64,000 nt of DNA. Source: Granulicella mallensis MP5ACTX8. Its GTDB lineage: Bacteria; Acidobacteriota; Terriglobia; Terriglobales; Acidobacteriaceae. The translations under genes were made by a program, and so were the position numbers. Under the pieces are notes generated by a model, which saw only the letters and a list, made by a program, of their open reading frames with translations, was not told where the DNA came from and did no database searches. The stretch is from the NCBI RefSeq assembly GCF_000178955.2, contig NC_016631.1, positions 4,464,001-4,528,000 of the forward strand, given 5' to 3'. Shown here one piece after another: positions 32,238 to 42,120 of this stretch (its first letter is position 1; every line of letters starts with the position of its first letter).

Positions 32238-35200
32238 CTAGAACGAGACCCTCACAGCGAACTGCAACTGCCGCATGTTCACATTCTGGTCGAGTCCTAC
32301 GATCTGCCCCGGCGTTCCACCAGCACTAAGCGAGCAGTCGATACAGGGGCCGTTCGTTTCATTGCTGGCGGTTGGCAGGCTGAGCGCAGGATGGTTGAAG
32401 AGATTGCTCGCCTGAAAGATGAACTGCCCATTGACACGTTGAGTGATCGGAAACGTCTTGGACAGCGAAGCGTTTACCAGGAACTCACGCGGACCTGTAA
32501 AAGAGTTCCTTCCGGAGTTGCCGACGATGCCGAAGGCCGGTCTCTGAAACGGTCCTGAGGACGAACCGTTCTGGCTCAAAGGAGCGACGGGGGTGAAGAA
32601 CGTAACCGTGTGCGTGGCAGTATTGAATGCCTGTGCCCCATGAGGAAGGCTCATTGGCGAACCGCTCGGGCGACAGAGGACACCGTTGCTGACGCTGGTA
32701 TCGACATCTTCGTCGGCATTGCACTCCGCATAGGTCGGAGTGAAGGGCAGACCGCTCATCCAGGTTGAAGTTCCGCTCAACTCCCATCCGCCGATGGCAT
32801 AGTTCACGAGCCTGTTCGCGCCGCCCGCGTACTTCTGCCCATGACCGAAGGGCAGGTCATATACACCGTACAAGTTGAAGACGTTGGTGCGGTTCAGATC
32901 ATTGCGAGAGTAGGTCAACCCGGGGTCCTGATTGAAGTAAGTTCCCGAGTTATTCATGGCCTTGGACCAGGTGTAATTGGCATTGAGCGAAAGGCCGCCT
33001 CTCAATTGCTCCTTAAGGGATGTCTGCAAGCCCTTATAGTTGGCGTGAGCGGAGGGTGCAACGCTGTTAAGGCTGGTGTTGCAGCAGACCACGCCATTGT
33101 TGTTGAAACGGTTGAAGAGGGGCATGCGGGCGTTCACATTTCCCAGTTCCGCTGGGGTCGTCGGCAGACGCTGCGTATTCAGGTTGTATCCTTCGGTGGT
33201 GCCAGGATAGGTTCTCTCCGCCAGGTTGCCGACGTAGGCAATATCGACGGTCAGTCGCGATCCCATCTGTTGTTGCAGACTGACATTCCACTGGTCCACC
33301 CGGGCAAGCTGGAGGGTCAGGGGGCGAACCGAGGGATAGCTTGTGTTATTCGCCATAGGAATAAGTCCATTCGGTGGAACCACCGGAGGCGCAGGCAGGG
33401 TGGGGCCGTTGGCTAGGTTGAAGACGGAGCCGTTGGGGCCAAAGGACGCCGCCGCTGTCAGGCTCTGGGTTGTGTAGACGGGCGTATTTTCCGTCAGCGC
33501 CGTTCCGAACAGCGTTCCGTAGAACCCTTCGGAGTCGTACATGATCGCCGCTCCGGCCCGCAGAACCAGACTTGGGTTGACGTTATAGGCAATGCCTACA
33601 CGCGGAGAAAAGTTCTTGTAATCCATCTTTTCGCCACCGTTGGTGCCGATGCCGCCAACGCCTGCAACCTGCACATATCCTGTGCTCAGGTTTACGAAAC
33701 CGCCATTGCCCGCGGCGTTCACCGTCTCGGGGAAGGTCAGTTCCCAGCGCAGGCCATAGGTCAGGGTCAAGGCAGGCGTGACGCGCCAAGTGTCCTGGCC
33801 ATAGTAGGCCATGCGCTTTTGGTTGCTGGCTGCAGCGTTGTTATAGACGATGAAGCGCTGGAAGCTCGTGACGTCGCCAAGCAGCGCCGTTCCGAGATCG
33901 AGACCGCCAGAACCCGCCGACGCTGTGCCCGGCAGGCCGGAGGAACTTGTGCTCGATGCATTGAATTGAAGTACGCCGGTGCGATTGGTGTCGCTCGCAC
34001 TGCGGAGCTGCGTCGCATAGCGAATATCTCCGCCGAAACGGATAGTATGGTTGCCGGCTGTGCGGGTCCAATTGTTTGTGACTTGGTACTCGTGCTCGCT
34101 CTGCTTGAGCGGACAGTTGCAGATCTGGGTGCCGTTGTAAGTGACGTTCGCTCCCAGATTGGTCAGTGTACCGCTGCTGAAGAGATAGTCGGGATTGCCC
34201 GAGGTGTCCAGCGTTCCAGTATTCAGCCCCGGAATGCCAAGGGTCGTCGCAGGCTCCGTGCCGATGTCGGGCTTATTCTGATTTACCTGGTATTTCATCA
34301 GGCCGAAGCGGAAGTCGGTCGCCATTTTTGGGGTCAGCGCCATATCGAATCCCGCTGAAACACTCTGGTCCTGCGACCAGTCGGTTCCGGCAAAGTAGGA
34401 GCCGTCCAATCCAACGCCTCCGGCCGCACCAAAGATGTTGGATCCGCTCAGGGTGTAGCGCGCATAGTCGTAACGGGCAAACGTGTGCATCTTCTGCGTC
34501 GTTTGATCGTCGAGGCGAATGTCTGCCTGATTTGCATTGTTGGGGCCAAATCCGGATGCGGCGTAGTTGTTTGCGGTTCCTGCTCCCGCGACGTTGGGGG
34601 CCGGTAACTCTGAAAGGAGCCCAACGGCCTGGGGTGCAAGCTGGCTTGTGGGAATCATGTTGCCTGCGTAAGCCACTCCGGTGATTGGGTTGTATACCTG
34701 CCCCACATTCCCCGAGCCGAGATACTCACTCAGGTTGCACATAGTCGATGCAGGAGAAAGACAGGTACTGCGCACCAGGTTGGTGGGCACGTTGACGAGC
34801 AGGCTCTGGCCGCTCTTTTGCCGGGTCCCCTGATAATCCGCAAAGAAGAACGTCCGATTCTTGATAATGGGCCCGCTGATCGAACCGCCAAATCGAGCGT
34901 AGACATTGGGTGGCAAGTACCTGCCGGTCAAAGGATTGGGCTGAAACTGCGTGAAGGGATTGCGGGCCTGTTGGGCATCCGAGTAACGATAGAAGTAGAC
35001 ATCACCATGGAGGGCGTTGCTACCGGACCTCGTCTCTGCCGTAATGATGCCTCCCGAAGCTCCTCCAAACTCCGCGTTGTAGTTCTGGGTGAGCACCTGC
35101 ATGCCTTGTACGGAGTCCAGGGTCGGATTGATGACGATAATACCGAGCACGGGGTCGCGGTCGTCCGTTCCGTCCAATATCCAGCTCTGCGTGCCGAAGT

Positions 35201-35774
35201 TTTGGCCGTTGATCGAATAGCTCGCCGATCCCTGGGGGTCCTGCGAGGCACTGTTATTGCCAGTCGACGGAGAGGTTCCTGCTGTCAGCGCCTGAGTCTG
35301 CATAAAGTTGCCGGTCAGATTGGGAAGATTGGCGATCGTCTTTTCGTCGACTCGATCGGAGATCTGTGCGGAATCGGTTTGGAGGGCTGGGGGCGCGGAC
35401 GTGACCGTGACCTGCTGGCTGGTTCCGGCGATCGACAGGGTCTCGTCGACCTTGGGCGCTCCGTTTGCTGTGACTACAATTCCCTTCGTCTCCACATCGG
35501 CGAAACCGTTAGCCGAGACTTTGACCATATACGTATCGGGAACCAGACGGTCGATACGGTAATTTCCACTCTCATTGGATTGAACGGTCTGGTTGATACC
35601 TTTGTCGACGTCGGTGACAGTTACCGTGGCGTTTGGGATGGCAGCACCGCTGCTGTCGGCGACCGTGCCGTAGATTGAGCCGAAGACCGCTTGTGCCCTG
35701 GCCCGGTTGCCGGCGCACAGGACCAGCGCAAGCATCAGGTATAAGCCGGTGGAAATACCTTTTTTGAATATCAT
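32238..35774 (-). CDS. TonB-dependent receptor, Oar-like, with N-terminal carboxypeptidase-regulatory-like domain
   Basis: The 1178-residue protein has a signal peptide (about 1-28, ending NRARAQ), a CarboxypepD_reg-like domain (about 32-115; GSIYGTVADSSGAAIPNATVTV in part, GNYRIDRLVPDTY, VKVSANGF), a plug domain (about 125-250; SYSINGQNFGTQSWILDG) and a long beta-barrel ending in an aromatic residue (FAVRVSF). This is the very large receptor type expanded in Acidobacteriota and usually linked to glycan or peptide uptake; the ligand is unknown. ATG 35774 was chosen because AGGAGG lies nine bases upstream; the extension to 35810 is not needed. A palindrome sits 46 bp upstream of the start. Confidence 0.9.
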   Translation of the reverse strand: MIFKKGISTGLYLMLALVLCAGNRARAQAVFGSIYGTVADSSGAAIPNATVTVTDVDKGINQTVQSNESGNYRIDRLVPDTYMVKVSANGFADVETKGIVVTANGAPKVDETLSIAGTSQQVTVTSAPPALQTDSAQISDRVDEKTIANLPNLTGNFMQTQALTAGTSPSTGNNSASQDPQGSASYSINGQNFGTQSWILDGTDDRDPVLGIIVINPTLDSVQGMQVLTQNYNAEFGGASGGIITAETRSGSNALHGDVYFYRYSDAQQARNPFTQFQPNPLTGRYLPPNVYARFGGSISGPIIKNRTFFFADYQGTRQKSGQSLLVNVPTNLVRSTCLSPASTMCNLSEYLGSGNVGQVYNPITGVAYAGNMIPTSQLAPQAVGLLSELPAPNVAGAGTANNYAASGFGPNNANQADIRLDDQTTQKMHTFARYDYARYTLSGSNIFGAAGGVGLDGSYFAGTDWSQDQSVSAGFDMALTPKMATDFRFGLMKYQVNQNKPDIGTEPATTLGIPGLNTGTLDTSGNPDYLFSSGTLTNLGANVTYNGTQICNCPLKQSEHEYQVTNNWTRTAGNHTIRFGGDIRYATQLRSASDTNRTGVLQFNASSTSSSGLPGTASAGSGGLDLGTALLGDVTSFQRFIVYNNAAASNQKRMAYYGQDTWRVTPALTLTYGLRWELTFPETVNAAGNGGFVNLSTGYVQVAGVGGIGTNGGEKMDYKNFSPRVGIAYNVNPSLVLRAGAAIMYDSEGFYGTLFGTALTENTPVYTTQSLTAAASFGPNGSVFNLANGPTLPAPPVVPPNGLIPMANNTSYPSVRPLTLQLARVDQWNVSLQQQMGSRLTVDIAYVGNLAERTYPGTTEGYNLNTQRLPTTPAELGNVNARMPLFNRFNNNGVVCCNTSLNSVAPSAHANYKGLQTSLKEQLRGGLSLNANYTWSKAMNNSGTYFNQDPGLTYSRNDLNRTNVFNLYGVYDLPFGHGQKYAGGANRLVNYAIGGWELSGTSTWMSGLPFTPTYAECNADEDVDTSVSNGVLCRPSGSPMSLPHGAQAFNTATHTVTFFTPVAPLSQNGSSSGPFQRPAFGIVGNSGRNSFTGPREFLVNASLSKTFPITQRVNGQFIFQASNLFNHPALSLPTASNETNGPCIDCSLSAGGTPGQIVGLDQNVNMRQLQFAVRVSF

Positions 35775-35819
35775 TTGGCGTGCCTCCTCAAAAGTTCCAC
35801 ACCAGAACAAGAGAACTTC

Positions 35820-35840
35820 CCGGTTGAACCATTCAACCGG
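35820..35840. promoter_or_regulatory. Palindromic operator candidate near TonB receptor
   Basis: CCGGTTGAA (35820-35828) and TTCAACCGG (35832-35840) form a perfect 9-bp inverted repeat around CCA, 46 bp upstream of the receptor start. It could be a protein-binding site or a hairpin in the receptor leader RNA. Confidence 0.5.
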
Positions 35841-35998
35841 AACTCCAGACCTGTATCGTCATGGTTCCGACTACGGCTGGATCTACTGTTATGGTGCGAA
35901 GAGCATCTTTATCGGAACACGCAAGCATGGGGAAGTTTCTCGTAGTATGTAGCTTTTTCTATCCATCAAGTCGTTATTTTTCAATAAGATATGTTGAA

Positions 35999-36015
35999 GT
36001 TACATCGCATGTAAC
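35999..36015. promoter_or_regulatory. Palindromic operator candidate near winged-helix regulator
   Basis: GTTACAT (35999-36005) and ATGTAAC (36009-36015) are perfect 7-bp arms around CGC in the AT-rich part of the spacer, 113 bp upstream of the regulator start. The sequence differs from the receptor-side palindrome, so a second DNA-binding protein may be involved. Confidence 0.45.
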
Positions 36016-36127
36016 ATGTTTTTTGATGGGCGATGGCAGAACAGGAACAGGAGAGCGGACAACTTTTTAGGAGCATGGACAGTCCCTCTGCGCACTGCTA
36101 GAATCGCCATTCCTGAAAGAAGTCCAT

Positions 36128-37447
36128 ATGGCGGGTGCGGCTGTTTACATGTCATCGGTCGAAGACTCCCAGCGGATGATGGCGCAGGTTGAAAAGATCA
36201 TTCGCAGTTCGGTCTTCTTTGGAGCCGAAACCTCCAGCAAGCTTCTCCTCTTTCTGGCAAATCGCGCCCTCAATACTCCGGAGTCCTCCGGCTCTTCGAT
36301 GAAAGAGTATGAGATCGCGACAGAGGTCATGGGCCGAAAGAGCGACTTCGATCCCCGGTTCGATTCCGGCGTTCGTGTGCAGGTAGCCCGGCTCCGCACC
36401 AAGCTCTCGGAGTACATGAGCCATGAAGGCAGCGCCGACCCGTATATCGTCGAGATTCCGCGCGGCTCCTACAAGGTCACGTTTACTCCCAATCCAGGGA
36501 GCCATGAGGTCCTGGAGTCCCCTCCTGCGATTCCTACGGATCACACCCTACACCTCCAGACATCCATTCTTGCCCAGGAAACGCCTTCGCCTGTGTCTCA
36601 CGCTGCGGGATATGGAAGTCTCGTCTGGATAGCTCCGGCTGTCCTCGTTGTCCTGATCGCAGCAGCAGCGGTGTCGTTTTTCCATCTCAGGCGGGAGCCT
36701 GCCACTCCCACTCGCGTGGTTCCGCTGGATGCAGCGGTACGAGAGTTCTGGCAGCCATTTCTGGCGGATTCACAAGGGCCACTCACCATCCTGAGCAACG
36801 CTCCGTTCAGCGGAAATGTCATCAATGGTTTGCACTACGACCAGCCCGGCGAGCATTCGTCCGATGTGCACTCCTATTACACGGGTATCGGGGAGGCCAT
36901 GAGTATTCATCGGCTCGATATGCTCTTCGATCAGTTGGGATATCCCCTGCGTGTCAGGCCTGGCAGTCTGCTGACGGTGGAGGACCTTAAGGATTCCAAC
37001 CTGATATTTATCGGGGCCCCGGTCGAAAACCTGATGATCGAAAAAGTGATTGCGCTGAAAGACTTTACCTTTCGCGAACTGACATCGGGGCCACGCACCG
37101 GACAGGTTGTCATTGACAACCACGCTCCGCAGGCGGGTGAACCTGCAATGTACATGGCCAGCAATACCCCGGATCATCCGCTGATCGATGACTATGCCCT
37201 GATCACCCGTATGCCCATTGATGGCACACACGAAGCACTTGTAGCGGCGGGAACGACTACGATCGGAACCGAGGCGGCCGTGGAATATCTCTGCGATCCC
37301 TCTACCCTGATGCATATCCGGCAAAAGATCACTTCATCCAGCCATGAGGATGCTTACGAATTGATCCTCCACATCAGGATCGTGGACGAGGTTCCCATGC
37401 ATGCCGATATCGTTGCTGTTCGGCAGTACCGGTTGTCTAATAAATAG
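36128..37447 (+). CDS. Membrane-anchored winged-helix regulator with extracytoplasmic domain
   Basis: The 439-residue protein starts with a winged-helix-like DNA-binding region (about residues 15-125) in which LLLFLANRAL, MKEYEIATEVMGRKSDFDPRFDSGVRVQVARLR (shown by KEYEIATEVMGR and RVQVARLRTKL) and IPRGSYKVTF follow in the order typical of acidobacterial CadC-like regulators. One transmembrane helix follows (about 163-185, LVWIAPAVLVVLIAAAAVSF), then an extracytoplasmic region of about 250 residues of unknown fold. It likely senses a signal outside the inner membrane and acts on DNA directly. Divergence from the TonB receptor suggests that gene as a target. ATG 36149 is an alternative start. 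Confidence 0.75.
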   Translation: MAGAAVYMSSVEDSQRMMAQVEKIIRSSVFFGAETSSKLLLFLANRALNTPESSGSSMKEYEIATEVMGRKSDFDPRFDSGVRVQVARLRTKLSEYMSHEGSADPYIVEIPRGSYKVTFTPNPGSHEVLESPPAIPTDHTLHLQTSILAQETPSPVSHAAGYGSLVWIAPAVLVVLIAAAAVSFFHLRREPATPTRVVPLDAAVREFWQPFLADSQGPLTILSNAPFSGNVINGLHYDQPGEHSSDVHSYYTGIGEAMSIHRLDMLFDQLGYPLRVRPGSLLTVEDLKDSNLIFIGAPVENLMIEKVIALKDFTFRELTSGPRTGQVVIDNHAPQAGEPAMYMASNTPDHPLIDDYALITRMPIDGTHEALVAAGTTTIGTEAAVEYLCDPSTLMHIRQKITSSSHEDAYELILHIRIVDEVPMHADIVAVRQYRLSNK

Positions 37448-37494
37448 CCTGCCCTGAAACCGGCACGCCACGAGCGCTGCGTAGTGAGTATGCC

Positions 37495-38937
37495 TCAGGG
37501 CCTTCCGCCTCTCGGAGCCGGAGGAAAATGTTGTGGCCATCCGCCGGCAAGCGATTTGTACAGTAGAACGGCAGAGATGGCGCTGTTGGAATGGCTTTCC
37601 GCATAAGCGTCTTCGGCCTGCAGTTGTACTCTCTGCGCGTCCAGCAAATCCAGTAAACCGGTAGCTCCATTCTTAAAACGAACACTGGCAAGATCGGCTG
37701 CACGTTTACTATCGTTGGCCGCGAGCTGGAGTTGAACGTCACGATCCTGCGACCTCGCATAGCTCACCAGAGCGTTCTCTACGTCCTCAAGAGCCAGGAG
37801 AACCGACTGCTGGTACTGGGCAAGTTGTGCATCGCCATCGGCCCGCTTGGCTGCGATGCGAGCGCGAACTCTTCCTCGGTCGAGGAAGGACCAGTCGATG
37901 TTCAATGCCGCCAGGTTCACCGCGCTGACTCCATCGAACGGTGTATCCCCATGGAACTCGTTCAATCCAAGAAGGCCCGCGAAGTTGACACGCGGGAAAA
38001 GATCGGCAGTAGCAATACCGATTTGTTCTGTCGCAGCATGCAGGCGTTCCTCCGACGCGCTTACGTCGGGGCGACGGCGTACAAGATCGGCCGGTGTTCC
38101 AAGATCGATACGTTGAGGAAGATCGGGTAGTGGCTTTGCCACTTCAAGCTCGGAGACAAGAGCCTCTGGAGAGAGCCCGCATAGCACGGCAAGGCGGTGT
38201 TCATCGAGTGCGATCGCAGAGAGCAGCTCCGGAATGCGCGAGGTTGTCGTCTCCAGAAGAGCGCGTGCTCTCGACGTATCGAACTCTGTTCCTCTACCAG
38301 CTGAGTAAGCCGCCTCAACCAGCCGTACTGTTTCCTGCTCATTCTCAACATTCTCTCGCGCGATCCGAAGAAGTTCCTGCCGTCCACGGAGATCTATATA
38401 GGTGCTCGCAACTTCTCCAACCACGGTAACCTGCATCGCCGCGAGGTTACTTGCATCCGCAAGAGTCTGCTGGCGTTGCGCCTCTATGTTGTGACGAACG
38501 CGACCAAAGAAATCGAGTTCCCAACTTGCATTGATCCCTGGGGTAAAAAAGCGATTATTTCTCGGATAGCCAAACGCCTGGTTAGCGCCGAACTTCTGTC
38601 TTCCCACGCTCGTGCTCATCGTTACGGTGGGATAGCGGTCAAACTTTGCTTCACGCAATAAGGCATTGGCGCTGTCGTAATGGGCCAGCGCGACGCGCAG
38701 ATCGTTATTCGCAGTAAGTGAACGCTGCACAAGCGAGCTGAGCTCCGGGTCATTGAAGCTATGCCAGAACTCCGGATCATCCGCGTCTGCGTGCGGGCTA
38801 ACGTCAACAGACGCGGTATCGGGAGCGGTAAACTGCTGCGGAAGTACAAGCGTTGGCTGCTTGTAATGAGGGCCAACGGAACACCCGGTGAGCCCAAGAG
38901 AGAACACCGTCGCCAGAATTGATTTGCGATTAAGCAT
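37495..38937 (-). CDS. RND efflux outer-membrane lipoprotein (NodT/OprM family)
   Basis: The 480-residue protein has a lipoprotein signal with lipobox LTGC (C19) followed by SVGPHYKQP, a strong NodT/OprM family start. Two TolC-type repeats follow, with DNDLRVALAHYDSANALLREA-like helices (NNDLRVALAHYDSA) and a LLDAQRVQLQAEDAY helix near the end. It forms the trimeric outer-membrane channel of a tripartite pump. Its ATG overlaps the pump gene stop by eight bases, so the three efflux genes form one operon read leftwards. It ends 47 bp from the convergent regulator gene. Confidence 0.92.
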   Translation of the reverse strand: MLNRKSILATVFSLGLTGCSVGPHYKQPTLVLPQQFTAPDTASVDVSPHADADDPEFWHSFNDPELSSLVQRSLTANNDLRVALAHYDSANALLREAKFDRYPTVTMSTSVGRQKFGANQAFGYPRNNRFFTPGINASWELDFFGRVRHNIEAQRQQTLADASNLAAMQVTVVGEVASTYIDLRGRQELLRIARENVENEQETVRLVEAAYSAGRGTEFDTSRARALLETTTSRIPELLSAIALDEHRLAVLCGLSPEALVSELEVAKPLPDLPQRIDLGTPADLVRRRPDVSASEERLHAATEQIGIATADLFPRVNFAGLLGLNEFHGDTPFDGVSAVNLAALNIDWSFLDRGRVRARIAAKRADGDAQLAQYQQSVLLALEDVENALVSYARSQDRDVQLQLAANDSKRAADLASVRFKNGATGLLDLLDAQRVQLQAEDAYAESHSNSAISAVLLYKSLAGGWPQHFPPAPRGGRP

Positions 38938-41900
38938 TGCTCACCCCTACGCCTCCGCAAGACTCTTCCGTTACTTCGCTAAGCTTTTTCTTCGTCCAGG
39001 TACGCAGTGCTACATAAAATACCGGAGTCAGAAAGAGACCAAACAAGGTCACACCGAGCATTCCAGAGAAGACGGTAATGCCTGTCGCGGCGCGAACTTC
39101 GCTGCCGGCGCCGTGCCCCAGGAGCAATGGAACCGAACCGGCGATAAAAGCGATCGAGGTCATCACAATCGGACGCAGACGCATGCGACAGGCTTCGAGC
39201 GCAGCTTCGACGATACTCTTGCCCTGAATCTCTAACTCTCGTGCAAACTCAACGATGAGGATCGCGTTCTTACAGGCCAGGCCCATCAAAACCACTAAGC
39301 CCACCTGCACGAATACATTGTTGTCGCCATCCGTGAGCCACACTCCAAGAAGTGCCGCGCACATGCATACAGGCACAATCAAGATGACTGCAAGCGGCAA
39401 TGTCCAGCTCTCAAATAGAGCGGCGAGAACGAGGAAGGCCAGCATCACAGCAAGCGGAAAGACCACGGCGGCTGCATGGCTTTGTGTCACCTGCTGATAG
39501 CTCAAGTCTGTCCACTCAAGTACGATGCCACGGGGCAGCACCTTGTTCGCGATCTCCGTAAGCTTGGTGACCACCTGTCCGGATGAAAGCATTTTGGGGT
39601 CGGAGTCGCCGATAAGATCAGCGGCTGGGTAACCGTTGTAACGCATGACCGGATCAGGGCCATAAGTGGGTACGACCGTCACAACCGAGCCGATAGGCAC
39701 CATTTCACCGTGCGCATTGCGCACACGCAGATTGCCGATGTCCTCCGCGCTCTGGCGATGGGTGGCATCGGCCTGCGCCATGACCCGGTAGACGCGTCCG
39801 AATACATTGAAGTCGTTGATATAGACCGAACCAAGATAGGTCTGCAGGGTGTCGAATAGATCGGATAATGCAATTCCCTGCGCCTTAGCCTTAACCCGAT
39901 CCACCTTGACTTCGAGTTGTGGGATGTTGGCCTGGTAGGAGCTGACGGGAAAGGTCATCCCTGGAGTTTGCGCGACGGTGCTCTGGAACGTGTTCAACGC
40001 ATTCTGCAGAGCACCATACCCGAGCCCGGCTCGATCTTCCAAATAAAGCGAGTAACCCGAGCCATTGCCGAGCCCCTGAATGGGTGGAGGCATCAAAGCA
40101 TAGGTGAAGCCTTCCTTGATGTTCGCAAACTTGGCGTTCAGTTCTTTGTTGATCTCCGCTGCGCTGCGACGGCGCTCATCGAACGGCTTGAGGATGATGT
40201 AAGCCACCGTAAGGTTTGGTGTATTGACTTGCTGCAGCGCGCTGAATCCTGAGTTGGCGGCCACCATCTCGACACCATCTACACTGTGGGCAACCTCAAT
40301 CATCTTGCTCGTGACCTCATTGGTGCGAGCGTGCGAAGCACCTTCAGGCAGCTTGGCCCCGGAGAAAAGATAGAGTTTGTCCTGGGTTGGGATGAATCCT
40401 CCCGGCACTTTGTTGAACAAAAATGTGGTCGTGGCCAGCAAAAACGCATATACGCCGAACACAACTCCACGGTGACGTAGCGTGCGCCCGACCGCACCGT
40501 GATAGTTCTCCGAGCTACGCTCAAAGAAGCGATTGAACGGATGAAACAGCCAGCCGAAGACCCGTTCGATGCCGCGAGCCAACACATCTTTGGGCGCATC
40601 GTGCCCTCTGAGTAACTGTGCTGCGAGCGCCGGCGACAAAGTCAGTGAGTTGACGGCGGAGATCACGGTAGAGATCGCGATGGTTACCGCAAACTGCCGG
40701 TAGAACTGACCAGTGACGCCGGAGAGAAACGCCATAGGCACGAACACCGCGCAAAGCACCAGCGCAATCGCAATGATGGGTCCGGATACTTCTCTCATCG
40801 CCTGGTGGGCAGCAGCACACGGATTTAAGCCCTCCTGGATATTGCGCTCGACATTCTCGACCACGACAATCGCATCATCGACGACGATGCCGATCGCAAG
40901 TACCATGCCGAATAGCGTCAGTGTGTTAATCGAGTAACCCAACAAATATAGCCACGCAAATGTGCCAACTACAGAGACTGGCACCGCAATGAGCGGAATG
41001 ATGGACGCGCGCCAGGTCTGCAAGAACAGAATCACTACCAGCACCACCAGCACCACGGCCTCGATCAACGTATGCTCAACCGCACGAATCGATTCGCGCA
41101 CGAACACGGTAGGATCCCAGATTGGCTTGTAGGCAATGCCGGGAGGAAAGTCTGCAGATAACTCGCGGAACCGTTTATACACCGAGTTAGCGACTCCTAA
41201 AGCATTGGCGCCGGGGGTAAGGAATATCCCGATCGCTACAGCTTTTTGGCGGTCGGAGTACATATCCATGGTGTAGTCGCTGGCGCCGAGTTCCACCCGC
41301 GCTACATCGGAGAGGTGCACGATCTGGCCGTCCCCGCCATCTTTGAGGACGATGTCTCGAAACTCTTGTTCACTGCGGAGGCGGCCTCGCACGTTGATCG
41401 AGATCAGAAGTTCGGTTGTCTTCGGCGAGGGCTCGGCTCCAAGCTGACCTGCTGACACCTGCACGTTCTGCTCGCGCACAGCGTTGACCACATCGGCGGC
41501 CGTGAGACCGCGTGAGGCGAGCTGGTTCGGGTCGAGCCAGAGACGCATCGCATAATCGCCGGAACCGATCATCTGGACATCACCAATACCGGGTAGGCGC
41601 GACAACTCGTCCTTAATGTGCAGGACCGCATAGTTGCGCAGGTACAGTGAGTCGTAACGTTTGTCGGGAGAGTACAAGCTCACGTACATGAGCGGCGTGG
41701 GAGATTGTTTCTGTGTGGTTACGCCGAACTGGCGCACCTCGTCGGGCAATCGCGAAAGCGCCTGGCTGACCCTGTTTTGCACGCGCACAGCTGCAGTATC
41801 TGGATCGACCCCGGGCCGAAAGGTGACCACGACTTGAAGGCTGCCGTCTGAGCCGGCGACAGACTTCATGTACATAATGCCTTCGACACCATTGATCGCC

Positions 41901-42106
41901 TCTTCAAGAGGTTCCGCCACCGATTCGGCGATCTCCTTTGGATTGGCACCAGGATAGGTAGCACGGACCACTACGCTCGGCGGGATGACTTCGGGATATT
42001 CCCCAGATGGAAGCATCGGGATGGCAATGAGCCCGAGCGAAAAAATGACGATAGATAGAACGATTGCGAAGATCGGCCGGTCAATAAAGAATTTTGAGAA
42101 ATCCAT
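38930..42106 (-). CDS. RND multidrug efflux pump, HAE1 type (AcrB/MexB-like)
   Basis: The 1058-residue protein begins FFIDRPIFA, the hallmark of HAE1 RND pumps, and contains the proton-relay residues: the D-D pair in GIVVDDAIVVVENVER (TM4) and K in MGLACKNAILIVEFA (TM10). Two repeats of six helices and two large periplasmic loops give the AcrB layout; length is as expected. It exports hydrophobic toxic compounds using proton motive force. It lies 14 bp after the adaptor gene and overlaps the outer-membrane channel gene, so the operon order is adaptor, pump, channel. Confidence 0.95.
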   Translation of the reverse strand: MDFSKFFIDRPIFAIVLSIVIFSLGLIAIPMLPSGEYPEVIPPSVVVRATYPGANPKEIAESVAEPLEEAINGVEGIMYMKSVAGSDGSLQVVVTFRPGVDPDTAAVRVQNRVSQALSRLPDEVRQFGVTTQKQSPTPLMYVSLYSPDKRYDSLYLRNYAVLHIKDELSRLPGIGDVQMIGSGDYAMRLWLDPNQLASRGLTAADVVNAVREQNVQVSAGQLGAEPSPKTTELLISINVRGRLRSEQEFRDIVLKDGGDGQIVHLSDVARVELGASDYTMDMYSDRQKAVAIGIFLTPGANALGVANSVYKRFRELSADFPPGIAYKPIWDPTVFVRESIRAVEHTLIEAVVLVVLVVILFLQTWRASIIPLIAVPVSVVGTFAWLYLLGYSINTLTLFGMVLAIGIVVDDAIVVVENVERNIQEGLNPCAAAHQAMREVSGPIIAIALVLCAVFVPMAFLSGVTGQFYRQFAVTIAISTVISAVNSLTLSPALAAQLLRGHDAPKDVLARGIERVFGWLFHPFNRFFERSSENYHGAVGRTLRHRGVVFGVYAFLLATTTFLFNKVPGGFIPTQDKLYLFSGAKLPEGASHARTNEVTSKMIEVAHSVDGVEMVAANSGFSALQQVNTPNLTVAYIILKPFDERRRSAAEINKELNAKFANIKEGFTYALMPPPIQGLGNGSGYSLYLEDRAGLGYGALQNALNTFQSTVAQTPGMTFPVSSYQANIPQLEVKVDRVKAKAQGIALSDLFDTLQTYLGSVYINDFNVFGRVYRVMAQADATHRQSAEDIGNLRVRNAHGEMVPIGSVVTVVPTYGPDPVMRYNGYPAADLIGDSDPKMLSSGQVVTKLTEIANKVLPRGIVLEWTDLSYQQVTQSHAAAVVFPLAVMLAFLVLAALFESWTLPLAVILIVPVCMCAALLGVWLTDGDNNVFVQVGLVVLMGLACKNAILIVEFARELEIQGKSIVEAALEACRMRLRPIVMTSIAFIAGSVPLLLGHGAGSEVRAATGITVFSGMLGVTLFGLFLTPVFYVALRTWTKKKLSEVTEESCGGVGVSNA

Positions 42107-42120
42107 GATCTGGCTCTTTC

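Larger units (their letters stand above)
35775..36127. other. Divergent 353-bp spacer between receptor and regulator
   Basis: This stretch has no supported gene. It must carry the promoters of the receptor (-) and the winged-helix regulator (+) and holds the two palindromes listed separately. The part from about 35940 to 36040 is distinctly AT-rich. Confidence 0.5.

Noticed and set aside
34818-35678. A 286-residue open frame opposite the TonB receptor gene
   Set aside because: It lies over the plug and signal regions of a well-supported receptor and has no start site or motifs.
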